Part shown: piece after piece, positions 1-11,800 of the stretch | How the letters are laid out: the number at the start of each line of letters is the position of its first letter | Numbering within the stretch: position 1 is the stretch's first letter | DNA from: Hanleya hanleyi | Lineage: Eukaryota > Mollusca > Polyplacophora > Lepidopleurida > Hanleyidae | DNA: 64,000 nucleotides | Direction: 5' to 3' | Assembly: GCA_036873755.1 (NCBI GenBank) | Contig: JAVTVY010033844.1 | Span: 62,001-126,000 of the forward strand | Program-made: the position numbers and the translations under genes | Notes under the pieces: generated by a model | Databases searched by the model: none | The model's input: only the letters and a program-made list of their open reading frames with translations | Told to the model about the DNA's origin: nothing

Positions 1-1229
1 TTAGGGGTCACGTCCAAGTAATCGAGGCACTTTCTGGATGCTTTCGAAATGGATCGAGAAATTTCTCGGCTGAAACCGGGAGGGCAGAACCGGGACCCCT
101 GACGACGTCTCCCGGTTTGCTCCCGGTTCTATCTGATCGAAACGTCGCGGTTTTCGAGATGGGTAAGAAGTTGTTCGGTATTCTGGAAGGGGATCCCGGT
201 TTCAACATGTCCGTGTTTTGTTGCCGTTAATTTTGACCTATCTTAGCTTCGTCGCCTACGCATATCGCGGCCAAAATAGAACCCAGAAAACAGATGTTTT
301 AAAAGTTGTTTTCCATGTTATTCATCGTTTATTCGATATATCTATGCCCCGATGTTTCCTGAATCCAACTGAATGGAAACTTTCATTTATCTATATATAA
401 ATTATGAATATATAATAGAGTGAATTTCTCTCACATCGATAATTGATTGTATATCTGACAAATATCCGTCGCGGAATAATGACCCATCAACTGGATTTGA
501 TCTGAATAATAATGATTGGAAGCATGCGTTAATTATTGTTCTACAACGTTTTTTATTACCAAACATGGATCGTTTCAACCTAAAAATGAAACCTATGTTG
601 AGTGTTTTACCGGTGTATTACCTCGGTGAGTAATTTGTTTATAATTTGGTAGTATTCATTGCAGACTTCATTTTTGAGAATTACTGTCTTGTGATATAGT
701 TGAAATAAGGACATTATATCAACAACATTTATTTCTGACATAAGCTTGCTTGGAAGTGGTTGCCGGAAATACTGGCAATCGGAACTAGAGCATTCTCCCA
801 ACGTCAGAGTGTGTAACCTTCAAACCGTCGGTAAACAAGGCTCTGACTTCACCCCTTTACAAATGCCTGGCGCGCAGCCGCATTGCGTCTTTTCCGCTCA
901 GCCAATAAGAGAGCATGTTATATTTTCCGGCTGACTACGTCCTCACAGCTGATCACCGCGTGAAGACGGGCGGTCATATTGTAAACAACATTTGACGGGC
1001 TAGCATTCCGATTCACGCTGAGAGCTATTGTAAGTATTAATTGATAATGACCCTGGAAAATGGATCAAACATGTGGTAGACGTGACCAGACAATCAACAA
1101 GCGTGCGTCGTTCAGAAAATTATATTATGGACATGTGTATCGAATGATATCTGTGTTATCACAATTTTCAGTACTATATTTAAAATTTATTATTATTATT
1201 TTATTAATATAATTTACCTGTTTATAAAC
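1..1229. other. Intergenic or intronic DNA, no gene seen
   Basis: I see no conserved coding segment, RNA gene or bounded repeat here. The open frames are short and lack family signatures. If BHMT copy A has further 3' exons they should lie here or left of the window, but nothing resembling the ERGF-type BHMT C-terminal exon could be found. Confidence 0.5.
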
Positions 1230-1233
1230 TTAC

Positions 1234-1493
1234 CATCGAATCACCGCATGAGCCTCGTCGGCGACAATAGCTGCTGTGGTTTTCCCGTGTTTAATTAGCA
1301 AATCGCGATTCTCTTTCTGGTTTAACAGTAATTCGAGGCTTGAGAATACAAATGAATAAGGTCCCTTCTGTAGTTTTACTCTGTCGCAATCGCCAGGTGC
1401 AAGATATATGGCAGTAAATCCCAGGACTCGAAGTACATTTATTTGCTCGTTCATGATGGAAGTTAATTGACAGATCACAAATACCAGTCCGGT
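1234..1493 (-). pseudogene. RecQ-like DNA helicase, single exon fragment
   Basis: The reading frame encodes about 86 residues that follow the RecQ/DEAD-box order. A region matching the segment after motif I (residues KTGLVFVICQLTSIMNEQ) comes first, then a span ending in SFVFSSLELLL (like the FxFxSPEALL region), then ADEAHAVIRW, which matches the motif II (DEAH) region. The segment is bounded by AG upstream (about 1494) and a strong G|GTAAGT donor at 1233-1232, so it looks like a true exon. No neighbouring helicase exon was recognised. It may be an exon of a gene extending out of the window, or a retained fragment of one of the RecQ-like families that are often multiplied in molluscs. It lies downstream of BHMT copy A, on the same strand. 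Confidence 0.6.
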
Positions 1494-1499
1494 CTTTTA

Positions 1500-2732
1500 A
1501 ACAGGACGCCCCTCAAAGATTTGCCGCTGTTCGTTCTCGCGGATATACAGCACCTATGTTGATTGGCTCGCCGAAGTTACGCTGAGTTTTCCGGAAATCA
1601 TCGGCCCCATTCGGTAATCTCAACAAGTTCGTTTCATTTAGTAACGGAGGCTAGTGATTGGGCGAGAGCCATGCGCAGAAAAGCTGCGCGCCGCAATTAG
1701 CCCCACTTTGACATCAGAGGGTATACACGACAATAGGGGATATACAGTCTGATGCCATGAGAATGAACTAGAGGTGTTGATAATTCAAGCCACAGACGGT
1801 CTGTGAAAACCGTCGGCTTGAAACAACAGCGAAGGGAGTGAGATTATTTTCTTTGAAAGAAAAGAACTGAAACAACTCTGTTGGTATACTCACGTTCTAT
1901 TATTTATTGTTGATTTCATGTGTCCAGGATATTAACCAAATAATGAAAGTAAATACCGCTCAATTCAGAGAGCAATCATGAAGTGATTCAAATTCTAAAA
2001 ACAGGTTCAAAATAACTGAATAATAATGAGCCGGTTTATACATTTTCAACAGGTGATATTTCTTTCTTTTCATTCATATCGTTTAGAGAAATTGCGCGGT
2101 CTGAGCAAGTATGCGACTTCAGATCTCTAGGCGGAATAAGAAAATAATATTAAATGATTCATGTTCAATCTAATTGTCGGGTGTAATCCGTGTTTAAATG
2201 CATATGTACTGGCCGAGATTAATCCCGCTGCCACAGAGCATATATATATGTAACGAGCATACGCCTTTCGAATGGTTCAAACTTTCATTTGGTGGCACCT
2301 TCGAGACGATCGATCGATTGGACGTGAGCCCTTAATTCATATTAGGCTTAGTATTTAATATGAATGAAATATGCTAATTTTGCTTATTGGGTTGATGTCC
2401 ACTTACATGCAGCCTTGGTTTCTTGAATATCAAAGATTTCAAATCAAATAGCAATAAACAATTTGAATAGAGTACTTTTTAGTGAAATGCTCCGAGATTA
2501 TGTATACCAGGCGAATATCGTTCATCACGAATGTCGCTTTATAAAAGCAATGCTACACTTCTTTCTGAGAGAGTACCAGAACGCCAGTTCATCGTACTCC
2601 TGTTGCAACTTTCCCGGGTTTCTGCAGCGATTAGCGACCCGAAAATCATGCAAGACGACAACGCACAGAGTGATTGCTTGGGCGCCCATTATCAAAACTG
2701 AACAGAACAAAATAGTTTCGCTTCATACTTAC
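1500..2732. other. Non-coding spacer between helicase-like exon and BHMT-A exon 6
   Basis: AT-rich DNA without a recognisable gene. An in-frame continuation of BHMT copy A was sought on the minus strand and not found. Confidence 0.4.
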
Positions 2733-2863
2733 CTCTTCCGCCATCTGTCGTATATGGTAAGGCTCAAATCCACAACATCCGCCGATGTATCGCACGCCCA
2801 AATCATATGCCTCTCGTGCGAACCTGGCAGCATCCCAACGATTTATTAAACGCCCTTCCAATG
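2733..2863 (-). CDS. BHMT-A exon 6
   Basis: Acceptor ttttcag|CATTGG, donor GAAGAG|GTAAGT, 131 nt. Encodes [20 protein letters not shown] followed by [20 protein letters not shown], containing the adjacent cysteines that complete the zinc site. The good donor shows that at least one more exon is expected downstream. Confidence 0.94.
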
Positions 2864-5800
2864 CTGAAAAGTCCAAAGTGGAGATATTACATATATTTTA
2901 GTCGAAAATGAATGTTTGCTTCTGAAATGATAACCCTCAAATCGAAAGAGAACGAATAATACAGAGACAGTCTTGGATGCATTCCGAAAATTCCGAAATC
3001 TTATACGAGTGTATGAGCTTGGCATATTTGTCAAATTGTTCCTCATCCCATCTGAAAATTTGTCAAACTCCTCTATATGACTTATAAACGCAACATTACA
3101 AGGGTGATGGAAAAGTTGCCGGAGTATTGACAAGAAGTCATATGACCCCACAGGCAGATATACTCACTGCATATTTCTAATAACATCACAAGAACTAACA
3201 CTGATTCCTGTGAAGATTTTTGTCCCTGCTAGGATTTATTGTAGATGCTCATGTGGGTATCTCGAATGACATGACCACATGACCCCAACATCTCAATGGT
3301 TATCGTGTATACTCTGATTATCAAATCGCAAAACATTTCTAGAGAACGCTTTACGCTCTGACAACGTACACAGAGAAGACATACAGCGTAAGGTGTGAGA
3401 GTCTTATGAGGTCCGCCCTATTTGCACTGAGGGCGATCTCATCTACAGGGTAAATTCTTTGAGGGGAGTGAGTGAGTGAGTGAATATGATTTAACGTCGC
3501 TTTCAACTATATTTCAGTCATATCACGACCCTGGAACCACACGGGTGGGGTCCTATTCCTTTTCACACCCGAAAACCCCACGGATGCCTCAGTTAGTCGC
3601 CTCTTACAACAAGCTCTCTGAGGAGCTGAGGACTATTCTTACCATGACCTGCGATGTGCACAACGGCATCCCAGGTCAATCCTCGGAAGCCCCACGGGGC
3701 TCTTTGAAGGAGGACAGTTAAGTGACATAAAGGGTGATAAATAACCCACCGAGTATATAATATGGCTATAATGCATTGTCTTTATGCTGTCTAACATTTA
3801 ATGAGACGCCTTCTTGTCGGTTTCCGTTTGAATCAGAGTTCTGTGCACGTTAACATACGTTGGCAGGCCATTGTGCGGGGTTTTACACGACGAGAGAGAG
3901 AACGGTTAACAGTATATGTGACGTAATGTCTCTATTCGTGTTATATGGACAGTCACCACGAGTGCTTTAAATGCATTATTTTTAGGGAACGACTTGAGTG
4001 TCATTCATAACTATGAGTTTTTTTCTCACTCGTAAAACTGATATTTCACTGCAGTTAAGTAACACTTTCATTATTTTTGTACCTTTGGGCAAAAGTTCCC
4101 CGCCGGAGCGATTACTCAGGTAATGCAAGATGGACATTATATGCAAACAAAATAAATAATAAACAGATTATGGATACGCTCGACTATCACGAGTAGTGTG
4201 CTCGTTAAAAAAGAAGAATAACTCAATCGGCGCTTCGCATCTCGTGGGTTATCCTTTCGTCTTTCACTGGAATTTGTTTTGCGATATTCAACCGCATTTA
4301 TGCAATATCCTTTTAAAGCAATTAAAACAATGAAAACTGTCCATTACAAGCGTCTGGTCCGTCATTCATTAAAGAATATTCGCGTCCATGTTCCAAAGGC
4401 CTATTCCATATTCCATATATCGCCATTCTGTTGCAAGAAACATGCTTGTGTTACTACATGTATATATATTTTTATCTGATGACGGTTTGGATTTGGTGGA
4501 TATGTCGTCATGCGAAAACGGTATATCACTTAGGGGCGTGTACGTCGGCTATACCGTACTACATGTCGTATCTGGTTCTTGTGAAATTTGGTTCCCTGGG
4601 TAGCAACAGGCCTACTAAGAGTTAAATATGTACCGATTAAAATATGCAGGTAGGTTTTAATTTCTTAACAGTGTTAGGAATAATAATCTATCAACGTACC
4701 AAAAGGAGTCTCTGGAAGATCCAGGTAGCCATTTTTACTATTCTCAGCATCCGGACAATGGAAACCCAGTGGTTGGGCCATAAGAAACGGTCGTAGTCCT
4801 TCTTCCTCTAGACGTTCTTTCATAATCTTCATTGTTTTGATGCATGTTCCAGGGTCATAGTTACAGTTGATGCCGATAATATCAGCTCCTATATTCTCAA
4901 AGACGAGACACCACTTTTGACTAGTGCACCTGATACGACCGATGTTATTGTACAGCAAGACATAATGAAGTTTCCCCAATATATATCAGATAAAATAGGC
5001 TCAGTTTATTGATAAAGCACACCTGACATTTGAACCTCAATATGTTCAATAGTCGATCAGCATTGCCAAAATAGTACCGGTTTAGAAACTTAGTACAGTA
5101 ATCAAAGTAAGTTGAGGAAACATAATTGTACGAATTGCTAATGATCTTATACCGTGAAAACATAAAGACATATCGACATCTAATATTAACCAAAAGTCAA
5201 ATACTGAGAGACTTGCCTGATTTTACCATCCTAACTGCGCATTCTCCCACCGTGACGTCATCCATATCTCCCGTCGGCCCAATCCTCATGGTACAGGCCA
5301 CGGGTAGCCGATGTTCTTTCATCACCTCGATCGCCCATTCCGCCTCCTGGATATGGCCTATAAACTGAAAAATATGTGGTTATGTTCATATTGATTGTTA
5401 GGAAATGACAGCCTCTGACGAAATTTGAGATAGGCTTGTGAGTGAAAATAATTTCTTAATATATACATGCTGATCATATACAGCCATTTTTTCCAGAAGT
5501 TCATTTCAGATTAAAACAATGCCGGTCGTACGGTATGAAAGTATACATTCCGATCTATGGCATAATTTACAGGCAAAGTCTATTTTCTTTACAAGTAGTT
5601 ACCCAAGTTCATCCAACACATCAAAAAACTATTCAAATGTACAACGATTCTAAATTATGAAAAATAAATCACACATATTATCTATGTTTTACTATACTAA
5701 GTCGACAGTTAGGCCAAACGGTTCAACAGGTGGATATGCCTGGCACAATTTTGAATCAAAATGACTGTTTATACTATTAGCGATTCTACATGTGTTGGTT

Positions 5801-8800
5801 CGCTGTGTATCAAAAACTCAAATCAAATTCTTATTTAAAATCGGGTGGATACAATTAATAAAACATTATTTCTTGCAGCTATTTAGGCCGACTATTACAA
5901 GACAACTCGGAGTAATGAGCATATCAAACATCTAAAGTTTTAACATTGTTCCTCATTCTATCTGAAAATACAGGATCTTCACAGGCATTTTTTCATAGAC
6001 ATGTACTGAGCTGTACACTACTGAACGGTACTGCATGGAAAGACTCACCATACATGTGGGTATACTGAGCTGTAACTGAACAGTTCCTGTGTGATAATCA
6101 CAGGTCAGAATTGAACTGAGCAGTATATGTCAGTTAGCAACAGCCTGGTTCCAAGAGGTAACTGAGCAGAACTGCACAGTAACAGGTTGGTTACTGTTCA
6201 GTTACCATGCAGTCCTGTTTCGTGAGGTACTGTACAGTATCCAATCATACTGACCAGTTACTGAGTGGTACTGTGTGGATACGGGTCAGTACTGAATGGT
6301 ACTGTACCGAGGTGTACCGTTCCGGGCCATTTCTTGCGGTTACCATTCAGTTACCACACGGTACCAACATGTGAAAATTTGGCTGTGTACGTAATACAAT
6401 TTATATGTCACAGGGAAGAATAAATCGGAGAGACAAAGCTGCCAATTTGCATGCTGTGCATCTACAATTTACATGTTGTCGGTTGTTCACAAGCTTTTTT
6501 GAAAGTTTTACAAAGGCAAGTTATTCCAAATTTTGACAGGCTCGAGTCGGAATCATTTGAGACCAAACCTCATGGACATAACATGATGTTGCTGGAGTGT
6601 TGCATACGGTCTAAGGTTGTAACTAATTTTACATATACACGCGTGTGGTCGTGGCATAAAATGCGCAGGGCTCTTCTTGCATTCTTCCCCTTTTTCTAAT
6701 TATTTGTTTCATCACAGAAGTGCCACTCAAGTGCTAGTCGTTAAACTGTGACAATAAAACTATAAAAAAAAATATTTTATTTTCGTCCAATGATAATAAT
6801 TTTCCAATTCTCTTTAGAGCACTGATTTGCTGGGATGTTTTCCTACATAACTTCATCAAAATGTTCAAAAACCATTCTCAAAAGTTGCTTGCATTTTTTT
6901 GCATTGCCTAAAACTGATCGAATAAGCGGCATACTGATGGGTGTCTTACCTCTGCCAATAAGAAGTCCACTTTGTTTTTGACAAAGATGTCACATTGCTT
7001 TCTGAACTCTGCTTTCACAGCGGCCTCACCTTTACCCTGAGTAAAAGTGGGTGTGGGTGAAATACCTCCACATACCAGGGCGTCACTGGGCCGAGCCACC
7101 TCCCATACCAAGTCACAGGCTTTCTGGTTCAAGTCCTCGGACTGAAATATACATTCGCAATATGAGAAATGTGTTCTAAATCTAGTTAGATGTACATACT
7201 CCGAAAAAGTGGAACAATAAAATAGCCCTTCACTGTTGTTGGCTATAGAACTTTAAAGGGAACGTAAACTCTCTGCGGTAAAACACCGCGAAATTATACC
7301 GATAGATTTAAAAAATCGTGACAAATATTTTTTCTCATTTTTTTCCAAAGAATGAGACAGACGCAAACACAGAAAATACCGTGATTTGGAAATTCTTGGG
7401 GGGGCCGCCATGTTTATTTTGGGCAGGATTTTTATCCAATGGGAAAGCGTGAAATTCAGTTGTGCCGATAATCTCCTACGTCATCGGACATTCTCTGCGT
7501 CGAGATAACATGGCCGCATATGGTCGATTTCATGCACTCCTCCGTTCCCCGACTAACATGCAATGTTATAGATTAGCTTTGATGTAGAATACGGCCTGAT
7601 TCTAGCAGATATTCTACGATGCCGGGCTGCTCTGCATTTGGCTGTCACAATGTACCAGGTAATCCCGACACGTCGCACTACCATCCTCGTTCAGGTTTGT
7701 AAGCTACGATCTCGAATACTGCACCTCTGCCAATTGACGCGTTTTTACCTCCAGAGGCAGAAGAACTAGTGTCCGCTGACGTCACGATTCTTCAAACATG
7801 GAGGCCTCTATGTTGTTCCAGTGTAACGAAGTTAAAACGTTAGTGCTGCTTTGAAAAAATTGTAAAAAAATATCTGATACACGATTTGGATTCTATGAGG
7901 AAAAAGCTTTAACTGGCCATGCACGGTTCACCAGAGTTTACGTTTCCTTTAAATAACATTCCCAACAGCTTAAATTGAGGTTACAGAAAGTATATCGAGC
8001 TTTCAAATAAGTAAGATGTCATGGTTTTAGACCAGAATTAAACGCTCTCCTCTTTTACTCGGGTAAGTCAGAGCAAGTCAGTGGATCTCAAATGGACAAT
8101 GAGAGAATGCTCGCACGGGGGTCTCTATTGCCCCTGCCGAGTAGTATCGAGGTGTCGACGATCGTAATGACGGTTGCTTTAAATATCTGGATTCGTAGCT
8201 TGGCTCAAACTTTCGTGTAGCGGGCAAACAGTAACTATGTGCTTTACAGGATTATATTCCATCTCAGTGGCATCTGGAAGAGAACTACCGTCCTGGGCCC
8301 CTGTCTTGTGTCTTTCAACTTCGTTGCAAGATCTGGACTGCGCATGATTCTATGGTGCTGCTGGTGTCTTTTTGTGTCTACGCTGGAGTGTTCTTGCGTC
8401 TGTTTTGTCTATTATAATCTGCGTCCATTCTCCTTAAGTCGCTGGGTAAGGAGTCAGTGTTCTCATTCCTGGAATCTGGCCATGACCTCAGGACCAACTG
8501 ATACCGACAGTGACACCTTCAGTGATGCCTTACTGATGGTGAACTAGTTGGATTTACGTTGGAGACAAGAGGATTTTAATCGATGTGGTTCCAAATTCAA
8601 TTCCGTTAGCACCGTCTGTCTGAGAGAATGGTAAGTCCGTTAACGGTTGGTGGTCCTGTCTCTTTGATAGTGTGATGGTTCCATCGATACCGTATCTCTC
8701 AAATCTAAGGATCTCCTCAGTGACACTGGACACACGATGTTGATATGCTACGCTAGGTTATTCAGTCTTCCTACATTCAGATTCTCATGACAGAGTAAAT

Positions 8801-11800
8801 AAACCTGTGTGATCGAAATCTAGAAAGCTGCAGGACATAGCGCGTATTAAATGATCTTTCTACCTTGGGTTTAATTGCTGGGTATAAATTCTTTCATTTC
8901 TAATAGTTTCCAGACATGAAAAGCGAAGAAATTATATCACATTCCTCGGAGTTTAAGGTGTTTCTTTCTCCATGACGATTTTCTCTCTTGCTATGCAGAG
9001 TTTGGAGTTCAAAGTACTTGTAATAAGAAAATTACAGATTTCCATATCCGAAGAAATAATTGCTGGTCCCCTAGAATAACGAACTACGAACCGCGGTCTA
9101 ACTTTATGAACGTGTAAAAAGTTGGGTCTATACACGTATACGTTTCTTGTTGATCATGGCAGAAGACCTGTCGAGATATTGAATGTAATATGTAGTCGTG
9201 TAAAATCTTCGTAACACCACTCCGTTACATGTAGTTATCCAACGGATCTTCCATATAATAGCTAGTTCACTTACTTGGCTTTGCAAATTCTAATGTAAAT
9301 AATTTCACTTTTATTTAATTGAAATTCAACAAGATATAAAAGTACATGAAATTTAATCCTGTGGAATAAGTATCTGAAGTATTTCTGTTTTCGTTTCTAT
9401 TTCAATTTAGCCCTTCAGGTTCATATAATGGCAGTTTGGATGTTACATTGAGCATTATGAAATGTTAGAGAAAAAAAAGTAGTGCGACAAACTGTTTTAT
9501 TTCTGGTTAGTGAGTGTTTACCGTATACTGATGTCCTGCGTGCCGTAGTTTCCCATCTGAACTGTAGAAGGTGAAAGCCTGTAATACGTCCGCTCCAGCT
9601 CTCTGGAAATCTCGATGCAACTGTGTAACTGGAAGAGGGATGAGCATACATCGAATATATATTATTGTTCAAGTCTGCTCTAGGTCTATGGTGTTACGCC
9701 TGGTAAATTATGTCTAATCCCGCTTAATCTGCGGCTAGGCGCCGTATGAACCCATATAATTCAAGATCCTGATGGTGTTCATATGAACAGTCACTATCCA
9801 AGCGTGACTGAGATACATCATTCTCTATGTGACTACTTTATTACGAATATCATATGGATTAAGAATACTGATCAGCGATACGGATTTGATATTTTTTGAA
9901 CATCAGAATGTCTTGCAGGCATCATTGAAAGCTATTGACCGCTTCTCCTTTGCGGGAATCTAGACTTGTTTATGTATACTATGATTGTGAATTTGGTGCT
10001 ATTGCTGTTATATAAATATGGAATAGGGTCTTTGGATTATGGACTCGGATATTCTTTAATGGACGACGGCTGAATAATGAATGACGGGTCGGACGCTTGA
10101 AATTTGTACATTCACAAAATGTATTGACTTCCATTTTATGTATTCAAACACTCCATTTTGTGTGTTAAACCGTCTGGGATTCGAGCGACGCATTCAAATC
10201 TGACGGCTACCACTGAGGTCTTTGGATTATGGACTTGGATATTCTTTAATGGACGACGGCTGAATAATGAATGGCGGACCAGACGCTTGAAATTTGTACA
10301 TTCACAAAATGTATTGACTTTCATTTTATGTATTCAAGCACTTTGTGTCTGGGTTTCGAGCGACGCATTCAAATCTGACGGTTGACAAGTGCTGATTATC
10401 CAGACTTGAGAAAAGTTTTGGATACTGTCGATACTGAAACATTTTGGTTCACCAATATCAGACGAATTACCAGTAAACTATGGCGTACCCCAAGGGTCTA
10501 TCTTGGGACCAATCTTATTTGTTATATATAGTAAGGATTCTACGCGATGTTTTAATCACTCAAAGGTAGTTTTGTATGTCGATGATATAGTGCTACTGTA
10601 TGCTTCCTCATCTGTAAATGAAATACAGATGTGCCTTGAATCTGATCTAAAAGAGGCATATCAAGCGGATCTATTTTATAAATGTGTCGTGACGTACAAG
10701 TGCTTAAATAATCTTAATCTTAGTTACCTGAAAATTGGCTTTAGTCAGGTGAATTATAAATACAACACAACACAATCTTAATGTGCCCCTTTGTAAGTTA
10801 AATACAGGACAAAGGTCTTCTGTGTACATAGAGATTCAGTTATAGAATTCTCTTTCTGATGATATTAGAGCATCGAGCCTTCATGTTTTTAAATCTAAAA
10901 TAATATCATTAATAATTTACAAACGATAGTGTGTTTTCAGTACAGAATGTTTATATTATCACTTTATTCGGTTGTTTTGTTATGTATTTATATGCGTCCA
11001 TGTTTGTGTCATCCTGTGTGTCATGTACATAGATTATGTATGTATCTGTGTCAGGGCCATTTTGGCGAACAGTTTTACAATTAAACTTAAATAAATCATT
11101 TTGACTTTGACTTTTAACTTTGACTCTGTATTGAGTTTTACATTAGGGTATAGGATATTAGATAGGCGTTGTGGAGTGGGTTAAGAGGTTGCACTGTGGA
11201 GATATAATGGCGTGCTGGTTGATCGTGTGGTATGGTACTGTGACTGATGAGGTACTGGTGTGAACGATGATGGGGAGCTAGTGCTTTGGGGTAGTATGAT
11301 GTTGTAGTGGGATCATGTGGTGTGATATTGTGGTGCGGTTTAATGCGATGGTCGTTGGCATGTGTTGGTTTAGTTTGATGTGGTGGTGTAAGGCGGCGAT
11401 GGTGTGATGCGGCGGTTGTTGGTTTTGCCTTATGATAGTTTGACGTGGTAGTGGTGATGTGATGCGGTGGTGTTGTTTGATGTGGTTATGCTCGGTCGTG
11501 TTGTGTGGTAGTGGGATTGTTTGTTGGTGTGATGTGGTTTGGCGGTATGGTGTGGTGGTGTAGTGTGCTGTAGTGGAGGCTCTGGTTTGCGATATGGTGC
11601 GATGGGGTGTACGTAGATTGGAGGCGGTGGTCGGTTGGCAATGTTGTTTGCTGGTGGTATGATGTGATGTCCGTTCCAGAAAGAAAAGCATGCATTTTCC
11701 AAGATGAAATAATCACGGTAAACATGTCGCAAGTTTTGAGTGAACGCCAGATTGGATCATCACAATCAACAAGGTCATGTCGTCATATTACAATGATCTA

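Noticed and set aside
8239..8547. 102-codon plus-strand frame
   Set aside because: No domain, Cys/Trp-rich by chance, inside a BHMT-A intron on the opposite strand.
11278..11732. His/Thr-rich open frames of up to 137 codons
   Set aside because: Encoded by a degenerate TGGTGT tract; no complexity or family match. The same holds for 31613-32008.
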